Counted from the first letter of the stretch, positions 50,830 through 61,247 are shown. The stretch: DNA of 64,000 nucleotides from Asparagopsis taxiformis (GCA_030407315.1 JALQPE010002409.1:205575-269574); one strand, 5' to 3'. Translations and numbers: made by a program. Notes: generated by a model from the sequence alone, not told the origin.

Positions 50830-52251
50830 TTAAACAATATCGCATGTGTTCGGGTCGGTCGTCGTGACAAGTGTTCCAGAAACTCCAACGGTAGTATCCG
50901 TACAACATGTGCTCACTGCTGTAGCCCCCATTGTGCCAAAACTCGAGAACCCACTGGAAGTGCACAAAGCACCCACACTTGCCTGCACACAAGTCCTGTA
51001 CATTTCTGCAATAGGGGCTTCGGTCGCATCAAACGCTGTAATTGCAGTACCAGTACTTTCGGTAAGGGCGAGTGTGTCAACAGTTGCTGCCGTTCCAGAG
51101 CACGTACATGTTATTGTAACCGGTCCGATAAGCGCAGTAGTCTGCAAAGTTGTTATTGGGCCACATCCGTCACCAATCCTACATTGGTTGGTAACCGTAC
51201 TGAGACCCGTTCCATCAACGACGGAACGTGTGCAGCAGTTATTAACCACTGTGGCACCTCTGGAAGAGAAAACACTAATGTCGTTCGGAGTACACAGGGC
51301 AGCCAAATCGGAAGAAATACATGAATTGTAGTTGGTCCTTCCTGTGACTTCATTCGGTATTGTCAATGCCATTCCGAGGTCGTCTACAGCCGCTAGAATG
51401 GTGACAGTCTCGGTCCTTGTTCCACACCTGCAGAACGCTGTGGTTGGTCCATTACCGGCCGTCCCAGCCGAAAAACTGCAGCTCGGCGAAGGAGTAGGCG
51501 TCACAGAAATTGTGGCAGACGCACTAGGGGTAGGTGTAACCGACGGAGATGCAAGGGGTGTTGTGGATGGAGATGGTGTCACAAAAGGACTGGCAGTTGG
51601 ACTGCCTGAAGGCGAAGAGCTCGGTACAACAACTACACCACCATCTGAAGGTGTGGGGGCAGGGGCGTCACAACAACTCGATCCAGTTGCACCATTTGGA
51701 AGATTGCAGGGTTGAACAAAGCATCGAATAGAAGCAGAGCAATCCTGGCGCGCGGTTGCTTCCGAGACCCGGCATATACAAGGGCATCGCTGCGCACAAA
51801 TGTATCCATTGAATGGCGAACTGGAACATGTGCGGACAATACACGGAGGGCCGATATTGGCGCAATTTCCTCGTGCTTCAATCAGTGATTGCTGAATTGC
51901 AATCACAGTCAATATCGGAGGGACGAAGCACACATTAGGACAAGTTCCAATAGGAGCCATAGGAGGTAATGGCGAAGGAACTGCGGAGCGGACGAAAACA
52001 CATTGGAATCCACGATTAGGACGGCCTCTGTCACATCTTTGTACACGGCATACGTTCCCAGCAAGTATCCCTCTGCGACATTCTCTATTCGCACGGTTGA
52101 CCCTACCGAAACACCTCCCAGAACATCCAGTGGCCTGGCGGACGGATAGATCTGCGTCAGTTACCGAAGCGGGTGTGGAGCCAGTGATTACCTCTGGTAG
52201 GACTGCACCAAAGATGAGGAGGACGAGACCGGCGAGGATGAAAGATTTCAT
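50830..52251 (-). CDS. Secreted two-part cysteine-rich protein with Ser/Thr/Pro linker
   Basis: 473 residues from ATG 52251, which gives a classical signal peptide (MKSFILAGLVLLIFGAVL). An upstream ATG (52326) adds 25 residues and would bury the signal. Residues about 40-190: some 22 cysteines in no pattern I know. About 195-265: Ser/Thr/Pro linker (SPSPSTTPLASPSVTPTPS), likely O-glycosylated. About 270-473: two related units of about 90 residues (FCRCGTRTETVTIL..CISSDLAALC..NNCCT and CTCSGTAATVDTL..CVQASVGALC..STCCT). Extracellular or cell-wall location inferred. TATA-like box 85 bp upstream. Family not recognised. Confidence 0.75.
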   Translation of the reverse strand: MKSFILAGLVLLIFGAVLPEVITGSTPASVTDADLSVRQATGCSGRCFGRVNRANRECRRGILAGNVCRVQRCDRGRPNRGFQCVFVRSAVPSPLPPMAPIGTCPNVCFVPPILTVIAIQQSLIEARGNCANIGPPCIVRTCSSSPFNGYICAQRCPCICRVSEATARQDCSASIRCFVQPCNLPNGATGSSCCDAPAPTPSDGGVVVVPSSSPSGSPTASPFVTPSPSTTPLASPSVTPTPSASATISVTPTPSPSCSFSAGTAGNGPTTAFCRCGTRTETVTILAAVDDLGMALTIPNEVTGRTNYNSCISSDLAALCTPNDISVFSSRGATVVNNCCTRSVVDGTGLSTVTNQCRIGDGCGPITTLQTTALIGPVTITCTCSGTAATVDTLALTESTGTAITAFDATEAPIAEMYRTCVQASVGALCTSSGFSSFGTMGATAVSTCCTDTTVGVSGTLVTTTDPNTCDIV

Positions 52252-52335
52252 GATCAGTGAGATTGATCTAGGCCTGTATTGGCAGGTAGTGGGTATTGGA
52301 CTGGTAGTGGACTGCTGGGCGAACATCTTCAGGTC

Positions 52336-52342
52336 TTAAATA
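52336..52342 (-). promoter_or_regulatory. TATA-like box of the two-part secreted protein gene
   Basis: Reads TATTTAA on the minus strand, 85 bp before the ATG at 52251; weaker than the other three boxes. Confidence 0.35.
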
Positions 52343-54051
52343 GTGCATGGAAGGCTTCGAGAAGTATCGAAGAACCGCAGAGCGTAATGATTTCATGTCA
52401 ATACAGAACCTGTTGCGATTTTGATGCAGTGTCTATCCTGAAGACCAATACCAGCATATGGCCCTAAATTTAGAACGACATCTCTCTGTGCAGAAAGTGA
52501 ACTATCTTCCTTGCATATTTCTTATGTCGTATGAGATTCCTGCTACGAAGGAGCTCTTTCAGATGAACGTTGCATAATATCAGATCTGCAACGTCTTTCG
52601 TTATTGCGCAAGGATGCTGATGCCTCCCTCTGTACGAAGTTGCTGGTCATGAACTGAAAGATACGGAAAAACTGTATCCATCATCATATCTGACTCTCAA
52701 CCGCTCTAATAATCGCATACTGTGACATACGAAAACCTTCATTCCTACCAATGGATATCAGACTACTGCCAGCATCTTTTTACGGTGCCGATGATATGTT
52801 AATGATGCCAATGGTTGGATATTTCGGTTAGAGTCATGATCTACCAGAAGCCGGAGACATTCTGTGGGGGCCAAATGACGTTCCAACTGCGTGAGGTCCG
52901 GTTTTCGGGCATATTTGTGGCGTATTGTCACTTTCATGTACAGAAGTGACACCCGGTGCTCAAATTTTCAATGTGACTGAAGTGCCAAGTAACAAACGTC
53001 AAATGTCAACTTTTCCATTCACACTCTTGCGATGTCTGACCTTTCGTGACTACAAAGAGATCAACTTGCGTGCAACAACTAAATGTACCAGAAAAATAGT
53101 CTTGTCTGAACACACTATACGATATATGAGGTTCGAAGAGACTCAATCGTAACAACAGATTTGAATTGCAGATGGCCAGGATGGAGTTCAAGTCGGTGCC
53201 CTCTGAGCTTTCCTAGGGGTCCAATAAGTCTTCGATATAATGGATTTCTACGTCGATCATGAAGCTTTCAGCTGTCATTAGCTTTTTGGTTTCTGAGGAA
53301 GTTTCATTCCAGGATGGAACATGACCCGTGACCCGAATGGCGATATTGGAATTCTCTGTGTTTCCGACCATATATAGATGAGAAAGACAGGTGGTGATGT
53401 CGTCATCGTGACGACTCACGAAAAGTAGACATTAACCACCTGAAAAGGCTGTCTGTAAGTGTGCAAAACTGAAAGCTGTAAACGGTAAGGAGTGTTCTCT
53501 AGCCCCTTCATTTTGATGTTTACTTTTGGACTGATTCCAAAGTTGGTGCAGTCGAGTTTACCTGCGGGCACTCTGTACGCAAGATAAGAGAGTCTGGACA
53601 ATATGTGACCGAGAATAATGGCACTTCACGAGCGCTTTATGTACGCTGCGCCATCACCACGTCGAAGAGGGTGGTCGTAGACTTCGTGACTTTTTCCGGC
53701 CGGTATACCGCTTACGGTTCGTGAAATGTGACAGATGTCCAAGTCAATTAGCACCAACAAAGAATGCATTGTCATGATTCATGCAAGGCATTGCCTTCAA
53801 TGCAGTGGAAGTATGAATATATGTCCCTTTTATTTTGCCAATTTCTGGTCCCAGAACATATGCCAGTCATTACTCCTCACAGTACCTAGTCAACAATCTA
53901 TCATCGAAAGAACTTACTCCTTTCACCATACTCGAAAGTAACAGAGCGGAGGTGGTTGGCTGGGAATGGCTCGGTAAACAACTTGTTTGACATTGATAGA
54001 AGTATCACATTTAGGTATTTCGACTTTCATCTCAACGGACATTTGCAACGT
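52343..54051. other. Intergenic, 1.7 kb, no gene seen
   Basis: Only short ORFs. Start of the region dominated by repeats. Confidence 0.45.
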
Positions 54052-54123
54052 TGTTAGACTATAAAGAATGATGTGCCTGCGCAGACACTAGAGTTGGCAT
54101 GTCGCCTAGTTATATGGATATCC
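54052..54123 (+). repeat. Dispersed 72-bp repeat, copy 2
   Basis: Partner of 42675-42746 (8 mismatches, no gaps). Neither copy has obvious target duplications or terminal repeats, so this may be a fragment of a larger family. Confidence 0.8.
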
Positions 54124-54429
54124 TGATAGACCTTTATTTCTCGATGCCTTTTTTGTCTACTGAGGCTATCTATTCATCTATTTGTAGTCATGGATTCTAC
54201 ATGTTGATCTGTGCGAATCCCAAGGAATGGCGGTGATTGCACAGGCGCATTAGGAGCCACCAATACAGAGTCATCCGTTAAAATGCTGTGTCAACCACCA
54301 GTTGCGGAGCTTCAAGCCCTTATTGGCAAAATAATGTTCTGCAAGCCACAGTTTCTAATTATCAAGCTTGAAATCTTGCTTGTAGCTAGTATTATATCCA
54401 ACATATCCCAACGGAGCGGAGCCGATGGA
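54124..54429. other. Intergenic, no gene seen
   Basis: A plus-strand ORF from 54211 (101 codons) overlaps the nested hairpin downstream and looks like chance. Confidence 0.4.
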
Positions 54430-54480
54430 CCAGGGAGGAGAGGAGGGATATGGATATCCCAACACACCCCCGCTCCCTGG
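54430..54480. repeat. Nested inverted repeat (hairpin within hairpin)
   Basis: Outer arms CCAGGGAG (54430-54437) and CTCCCTGG (54473-54480) pair perfectly. Inside, GGGATAT (54445-54451) and ATATCCC (54454-54460) pair around a GG loop. Confidence 0.8.
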
Positions 54481-55360
54481 GCAAGCGGTGAAGCGGTAGG
54501 AGGCGTAGTAGCCTGAGGTGAAGAGGAAAGGGAGATATTAGACGATTTCTGGTGTTGCCATATGGGAATATATGGAAATTGCATGGAAATGTTTGTGGCG
54601 CATTTTGCTCAGCAGGCGGTGCCAGTACGGAGCCGAGTTTTGGCATACGTACGCCTGGGGGGAACTGGGTTACGATCTTACAGCGTAAATGTTAGGGCTA
54701 GAGAAGTAGAAGTTTTGCTCGAAAGTTTAATTGTGTGACGTAATGGCCTCGCTCCTAGTAACGCGTTGTGGTAAAAGACAGTTGTCCCCGAATCGAGATC
54801 CTGAGATATGCTGCTGCACTGCGCGAGATTTTGCACTCATCAATCTCATTTGGCTGTCGTTGCATGCGAACGCCAAGACAGATGAAAAGCTGCGGCCTCA
54901 GCTTAGCTGCAAGCAATAATCAATTTCGAGAGGCAGTCAGTTGAAGTGAGATATGCCTTTGCAACTAGCACTGCCTGCTTGTCCAGCACTCCGAGAAGCC
55001 ATGGTTGTGAAATTCATCGAAGATGACGTTTGGTGTGCGCCGTGCAGAACGCAAACCTAACGTCATCTGCGATCAATTTGTAATCCTTTGCAAATCTTAC
55101 CGTTGCTCTCTATATTCTGGGCAGTAGTTCTACAGCAGTGCAGGTATTCTTCATCGGAATGAATGCAGTTCCGTGAGAATAACAACACATCGTGGGATAT
55201 TCTATAAAATTGTAGTGCAACACGCCTTACACGTGTGGCACTTTGGATTTGGTCCAGCTCTATTCATTGGGATCTCACCGACAGCCTGTCCACAGCAAAT
55301 TATCTATTCAAAACATTGTAATTTATTTTAGTTTAGCTATTTATTTGTATTTTAGTTCAT
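54481..55360. other. Intergenic, no gene seen
   Basis: No coding or RNA signal. Composition is ordinary up to about 55350, where the GC- and hairpin-rich DNA begins. Confidence 0.45.
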
Positions 55361-57041
55361 TTTAGGATTTTTCGGGGCCTGCGTCGGCCGGCGCCAACCC
55401 CAGCAGCCATATTTATACCAAGGGTATTTTCGACCCTTGGGATTGTAAATGAGCCGGAAGTTGGCTGCTAGAGTGGTACCCACCTTTTCTGCAGACTGCA
55501 CTTCGTCTGTGACTGTGGCTCATTACGCTTGGCGCGCTTCCGGACCCCGATAACAACCGTTGGTTCATCAGTGCGGTGACCGCGGAAGTTCTCATTCCCC
55601 TTTTCTTTGTTTCTTCCTTCATTTTCTTTCCCTTTTTTACTTTCGTTTCGATATTTCGTTTCGTTTTTCTCACCCCTACCGGACTTCGGCCTACGACCGC
55701 CCACTTCCGCGCAAGCCTGTGGCCTTGTCGCGATACTGGCTCATCGGCTGTGGCCTTCCGGCACACCCCGTGGCCTACGGACTACTAACCACCGAGCTCC
55801 GCTCTCCCCGATCCGAGGTACCGGATCGGCGACTGGCAGTGGACTGTGCCCCCCTTTTCCAAGACAAGTCTTCGACCGCCCGAGGTTACACCCATCTAAG
55901 GCTCCGCCCTCGCGCAAGGTGTGCTAGGCTATCGGTACCTTACTTGCCGTCTTCATTTCTCTTTTCTCCCCTTTTGGCTCACACTGTGCCCAGTGAACCA
56001 CTCCCCTTTCCTCCAGGGTTCACATCTGCCAAGTGGACCACAATTTCGGTAACCGCACTGTAGTGCAATGCCCGAGCTGTCGATTCGACTTGGGGTAGTG
56101 AGCCGATTCGGCTAAGCACCGCAAGGTGTTCGAGCCCTCCTGTCTCGGTAGTCAGGCTCAGGGTAGAGGTGGTAGAGCTAAGGCGGATCGCCTGCTTGAC
56201 TGTGGGTTGTAAGGCCACACAGACGGTACGTCGAGAATCTTGGTTCAAGTGATACTGCTTTGCAGGTGAGAGATTGGCTTGTCAGGCCAACCCTAAAGGG
56301 GTAGAAGGGATAGCGCAAATACTGGATCAGTGGTGTACTAAAGTGGTAGTGTGTGACGGTGATACACCGGGTGTCAACGGACACTTAGTGTGTGAGGGGA
56401 ATGACCAACGGTCGAGAAGGAAATGAAGGGGAGCTGATACAGCGTGAATGGTGGTCCACCGAGCAGGCGAGGGTACCTGGTAGTGGGAAAGGGGTGAGTG
56501 GGCACGTGCACCACTGGTGGCACGTGCAGGGGAGAGACCCTGAAAGGGTAGAGGAGAAGCTGGTACAGCGGCAAGAGTAAGGCCTGACTTGTGCAACGCA
56601 CTATAGCCACAGGCGGAGTAGGCAAACAGTTACTGCGATCCGCAGGATGGGAGCGAATCGACACGATCAGGTACGGTGGTACACCAAGAGGCCGAAGACT
56701 CCTGATAGAGGGGCACGCGCGCCACAGGCTGCGCGTGGTAAGGGATAATGCTGATACAGCGGGTGGAGTGCCAAGGGCAAACGCTGGATCAGCGACGAAC
56801 GGGTACCGGAAGGGTGCCAAGTACTATAGCCAAGGGAGAAGCAGGCTGACTCAGACGGCGAAACGCACCTTGGGAGCAAAATGACAACCGAACTTCCGGT
56901 GACTTTACAATCGAAGAACTGGGCGATCCGCCGTGAAATAAATACTATGTTACAGCACGGTGGCTAGCCCTAAGTGAACTTCTACGGTTGTCAGTGGATA
57001 GGCTAAATACTGGTACAGCAGGGCGGTCGGAAAAACCCTAA
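55361..57041. repeat. Hairpin-rich noncoding DNA, probably retroelement-derived
   Basis: Dense small perfect hairpins. Long ones: CCAAGGGT..ACCCTTGG (55418-55440) and CCGATCCG..CGGATCGG (55808-55829). Many have three-base loops: GGTG-ATA-CACC (56358), GCTG-ATA-CAGC (56433, 56750), GCTG-GTA-CAGC (56559), GGTG-GTA-CACC (56676), CGCTG-GAT-CAGCG (56782), CTGCG-ATC-CGCAG (56634) and GGCG-ATC-CGCC (56922). ORFs here on both strands are overlapping and low-complexity. The position beyond the Gypsy fragments suggests LTR or untranslated DNA of that family, but I found no second copy to prove it. Confidence 0.6.
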
Positions 57042-59303
57042 ATGAATGGCGTGGCAGGCGTGGTACACGCAGAGTCAGTGTCTTGTGCAACAGGGTTAGT
57101 GTGTATCACAGTGTGCCACTGGTTCCACGTGTATCGAGTCCAGTGTGTCACTGTAATTAGCATAAATATCGGAAAGGTTTGGAAAGTAAAAGTTTTCAGA
57201 AAAACCATTACACAGTTTAAAAGTGGTACATCATGCAAGGCGACCCGCCACTTGGCATTGCACCACATCCCCCCTTACTCAAGAGGAGCGCCACTGGGTG
57301 TAACCTGGAGATGTTCTCATTGCTCCATGCTTCAGAGCTATTCTGTTTCAGTCGAAGCCCCACTCTTTTTTTTTTCAATGTTTCCTCAACGAGAAGAGTT
57401 GCTTTCGAGGCCTAATGACCTTCGTCTCCACAGTTGCGCCCCTTGGTTTCGGCCTCACTCCCTGTACGCGTTTCGCTTGGCGGAATATGTAGACGACCGA
57501 GGCCTGCTTCCGGGGGGAATTCCCGCTTCTGCCATTCACAGCTTTGAATGGTGCAGGCGAATCGCCGTTAAAGATCAAGATTTGGAGTCGACTAAGCGGG
57601 TGTGGCGACGTGGAAGGTGGTGGCGCATGAAACGACCTGTTGACTGTCGGGTCGCAATGGTTGAAGCGACCAGGTTCAAGATGGGATTGATTTCTGGTCC
57701 CTACTTTAGGAACTTCGAGCGATACGACCTATGGAAGGCTCGGACCAACGACGAAGTGCGATATGCGCGAGCGATGAGGCGAGCTGATCCGCTCGTGAAG
57801 AAGTTGGAGGAGTCTCGGATAGCAGTTGATGTTAGTCCAGAGGCCATTCTCTGGGATGGTTCAATACTCCCCGTTGACTGTACGTCGCGTAAGAAAGCAT
57901 TTAGCACCTTCTGGAATGATACCGTCCGCTATGAGCGGAAATGTAGGATGGAGTTGGGCTATTTTGTCTCCTGGCATAACGTGGAAGTGGACTGCATGGC
58001 ACGTTCAGCGCTCGACGGACGGTACGTCCGAATTCCCCACTGGTGGGTTGACTGGGAGATGCCCCAGGGATTTTGGGCGGAGCTCCCACCCGTTCTCGCG
58101 TATGCGGGCTCTGTCCTTCTACATAATCCTGATTCAGGTTGGCGGGTAGTGCACCGTACGCAGTGGGTAATTAATATTGCAATGTACTTAGTGTGGGACG
58201 CCTACGATACCAGGAGATTGTGGTATTGCCCCCCGAAGGTGCTTTCCGCACTCCATACCCTCCCATTTTGCGTTGTCCTCGGCGTGGATGGTGCCCGAGA
58301 TCTACGGAAGTTTGCTGCGATTATTGAATCCGTCGACTGGTCAGCTGTACCAGCACACCAGTCGCAAAGGCGGGGGTCGAGGCGACCAAATCTTTCTCCA
58401 GGCCGTAGTGCCGATTCGGGAGATTTTGTGTGGGTGGATGCACATGCCGGGAAGATAGTTAGCAGTTGGTCTGCTAAGCGGAAACGAGCGGAGAGCTACG
58501 CAGGCGACTCTCCATTTCCTCGTGTTCGGCGATACAGATCCGGACGTGCAAATATTCCGAAACGGGCCCCCCATTCCAGTCAAGGGATGGACATCCAGGA
58601 AGAGATAAAGGTTACCCAAGGAACAGAAAATTATGGGGCACCCATGGAAGGAACTGAAACAGTGGCAGTGGAAGATCAGACGATGAACAGTTCACCAGAA
58701 ATCCCACAGCCAAGCGCGAAATCGAGGAGCGCCCAGGCGGAAGAAATTATCGTGATATCTTCTGATTCAGATACAGTTCAAGCCACCCCGTTGGAGAAAG
58801 ACGAAGGTGATCATGGTGGCATAGTTCGCCGTGAGGATCCCCCATTTCAAATGCTCGATGTTGGTGCAACCTGTACAGAGGAGAGTATAGAGGAACTCGA
58901 CTGCGGTATAGGCCGTCACTCTACACAGACTGTGCTGTATGATGCGGCTGCCATGGAGGTGATACACCGTTGCCTAGAGGAGCTAATGGTACCCCCTCAC
59001 CACGGATTTGCGGTAGATTCCCAAGCTCTTCGGGTACAATTAAGAGGATTCATCGATGACTTCCGCAGAAAACTAAGTGTAGACGCTGAAACCCCGGTTT
59101 TGTTCGAGAGCGAGATGGATGCGGCAGGCCGCTTACGGACATTCTTCAACATGGAGAACCTCCGGGTGGTACACCACTTCCTTGGTAGCGTTGACGGAAT
59201 TCCGCACGGAGGATTTGGGCCGAGCACTGTACTATTGCGGAAACAGTTGTGTTTGTACTTGGAAAGTCTTCGGGAAGCTGCGCGCAAATCGCGTGAGATT
59301 TGA
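57042..59303 (+). CDS. Large unknown ORF next to the Gypsy fragment, with C-terminal internal repeat
   Basis: 753 codons. The first 112 lack protein-like character and the ATG at 57378 (MFPQREELLSRPNDL) is a better start, giving 641 residues. Region 1 (about 1-320 from there) is Trp/Arg/Tyr-rich and globular-looking (WCRRIAVKDQDLESTKRVWRR, IPHWWVDWEMPQGFW). A disordered stretch carries RKRAE and EEIIVISSDSD, which resembles a SUMO-interacting motif. The C-terminus has two similar units: MEVIHRCLEELMVPPHHGF and LRVVHHFLGSVDGIPHGGF, each followed by a Leu/Arg-rich helix. No family recognised. It converges on the integrase-chromodomain ORF with a 149-bp gap, as accessory antisense ORFs do in some plant Ty3/Gypsy elements. 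Confidence 0.55.
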   Translation: MNGVAGVVHAESVSCATGLVCITVCHWFHVYRVQCVTVISINIGKVWKVKVFRKTITQFKSGTSCKATRHLALHHIPPYSRGAPLGVTWRCSHCSMLQSYSVSVEAPLFFFSMFPQREELLSRPNDLRLHSCAPWFRPHSLYAFRLAEYVDDRGLLPGGIPASAIHSFEWCRRIAVKDQDLESTKRVWRRGRWWRMKRPVDCRVAMVEATRFKMGLISGPYFRNFERYDLWKARTNDEVRYARAMRRADPLVKKLEESRIAVDVSPEAILWDGSILPVDCTSRKKAFSTFWNDTVRYERKCRMELGYFVSWHNVEVDCMARSALDGRYVRIPHWWVDWEMPQGFWAELPPVLAYAGSVLLHNPDSGWRVVHRTQWVINIAMYLVWDAYDTRRLWYCPPKVLSALHTLPFCVVLGVDGARDLRKFAAIIESVDWSAVPAHQSQRRGSRRPNLSPGRSADSGDFVWVDAHAGKIVSSWSAKRKRAESYAGDSPFPRVRRYRSGRANIPKRAPHSSQGMDIQEEIKVTQGTENYGAPMEGTETVAVEDQTMNSSPEIPQPSAKSRSAQAEEIIVISSDSDTVQATPLEKDEGDHGGIVRREDPPFQMLDVGATCTEESIEELDCGIGRHSTQTVLYDAAAMEVIHRCLEELMVPPHHGFAVDSQALRVQLRGFIDDFRRKLSVDAETPVLFESEMDAAGRLRTFFNMENLRVVHHFLGSVDGIPHGGFGPSTVLLRKQLCLYLESLREAARKSREI

Positions 59304-59452
59304 CGGTAGCTTTCAAAATAAATTAATGATGAAGCCATCAGAAAGGCACGCTGGGCCTTTTTGTTCAGGTGTCACGCCGGGCCATTTTCGTCGGTGATTT
59401 TTTTTAAATGACCAGTCGACGGGCCAGCGAGTAATCAAGGTACAGTGATGGT
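59304..59452. other. Spacer between convergent ORFs
   Basis: Contains two imperfect copies of CACGC(T/C)GGGCC about 24 bp apart and an A/T-rich tract. Confidence 0.4.
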
Positions 59453-60520
59453 TCATCCCAGCAACGTGCGGTTCAAGACCCCGTCCGGTGCAGGTATCCT
59501 TCGGCGACGATAGTATGCGATTGCTTGACTACGTGGAACATGTTCTGGTGGTTCCCATGTATCATCCTGTGAGGAGTAACCATACCAGCGCACTCTGAAC
59601 CGGAGTACACCATCAAGCTCACCGTGATTCACGATATGGTCAATGACACAACTCTCCACGCCATCTGCACCTTTCGTTGATTCAACGTCCTGCGCTTCGG
59701 CTACAGGCCTCAAAACGGATTCCGCGCGGCTTTCGTTTGCGTTCGCTTCCATCATGGCGGGTTCATCATCTGTTGGGAAGGTGATCAGGGTACCTCCAGG
59801 TAGGGATGTACTATCGAAGTTGGAGAACCGCCATGGGTCTTCGGGAGTTTCTTCATCACCCACAGGGTGTTCTTCCTCTCCGACTTTTTGACTTACGTCA
59901 TGCGTGGCTTCTTTCATCGAAGGTTCATCGCTTTGTCGTGTGTCTTGCTGAGGTTCAGGGACTACTACCTCAGAAAAGATGTCATAGGGTGGTGGGGGTG
60001 ACTCGACAACCCTATCCCGAGAGATTCTCTCCTCACTTCTTCCGATCCGGAGTACCACTGTGTCCTTGTCAAGGGACACCACCCGATACGGGCCTTCAGC
60101 AATGGGGGACAACTTGTGGTGTCCATCTCTACCGTGATGTCCCTTGCGCACGAAGACGTGCGAGCCTGGTGCCAGTTTCTGGCTGATAGGGCGTACCCTT
60201 GCGTTGAAGTTGCGTTGATAACGCTTTTGCTCCTTGCTAATAGATATGCGCGCACTTGACACGAGGTTGTGCAACCATAACTTCCATCGTTGAAAGTATG
60301 ACTTGGGCGCTTCGCCAATGGTGCCTCCCGGTTCGGGCGCAAGTACCAGAGAGGATGGGGGACGGGACAATACCAACTCAAAGGGTGTACAGCTGGTGAC
60401 CCTATGCACCTGTGTATTGTATGAATAGGTGATGACGTCTGTGAACAAGTCCCAATCCTTAGGATGATCAGAGACATAGGTGCGTATTGTCGTACCGCCT
60501 GGCGGTCCTCGCTGATCGAG
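59453..60520 (-). mobile_element. Ty3/Gypsy chromovirus fragment: integrase C-terminus plus chromodomain
   Basis: About 350 codons without an ATG. Integrase C-terminal part: TYVSDHPKDWDLFTDVITYS, NTQVHRVTSCTPFELVLSRP, then the GPYRVVSLDKDTVVLRI barrel. After an acidic linker comes a chromodomain: CVIDHIVNHGELDGVLRFRV, RWYGYSSQDDTWEPPEHVP. Chromodomains of such elements bind modified histones and steer insertion. The integrase catalytic DDE core, reverse transcriptase and RNase H are missing upstream: similarity ends near 60520 at a small palindrome, so the element is 5'-truncated or rearranged. Confidence 0.85.
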
Positions 60521-61247
60521 CCGTGTCGCTTCCCTATTGGGTACCCACTTACGGGATGTGCCAATCAGAAGGCACCAGCCAACTGGCGTGTTTCCTATAC
60601 TTAGGACCAGCTAAGGCTGACAAATAACCCCACCCGGGCCTATCGGCCCCGGCCAAGACCCCACAAGGGGCAAATTTTAACTTAGGCTGATCAGCCATAC
60701 ATTACAATGTAAGCCTATTGGCAATGACCTCGCGGGTAGGCGAGCGCCAGTAATTGGGTTCTGATTGGTCACTAACTGGATATTTATTCCTAACCACTAA
60801 CCCTAGCTTACAGTAGATTTAGTATAAAACGGCCACTGGAATAGCCAGTAGGCACGGTTTCTAGAGTAACGTAAACTCAAGTGGAATTACGACCCACAGG
60901 AACAGTGTTCGCATACCTATTGTTCAACCCCTCTCCGGGAAAACCTTAGGGTTAGCCAACAGCTCGACGGATTACGTCATCTTGCTCCATTAATACGCAT
61001 CTCGCGTGAGCGCTATAATCGCACAACCCCCTCCGGGTAGCGATCCCTTCTCTCTCACGAGACTACCCGCCGGGTACCTATAAGGTTCATCTGCTCTACC
61101 GCTTCCTCTACCGAGGCTCGGGACACCTGTCGGGTGGTTTGCCGCTCTAGCGGATTTTCTACCTGCTACATTGGTCTCTCGACCTAGAACCTTGTACCCT
61201 CGGGTAAGTCTCTTTGAGAGAAATTTTCCTTCACAATCATCTTCACG
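60521..61247. repeat. LTR/leader-like DNA upstream of Gypsy gag
   Basis: Noncoding, hairpin-rich (for example CCGCT-CT-AGCGG, CCCC-ACAA-GGGG, TACCC-GCC-GGGTA), ending in a short A/T-rich leader just before the gag ATG at 61248. By position it should contain the 5' LTR and primer-binding site of the plus-strand element. I could not define LTR ends without a second copy. Confidence 0.5.

Noticed and set aside
55413..56884. Several overlapping ORFs of 70-170 codons on both strands
   Set aside because: They overlap in many frames, are Pro/Ser/Leu/Arg-rich and track the hairpin repeats; no conserved-looking segment.
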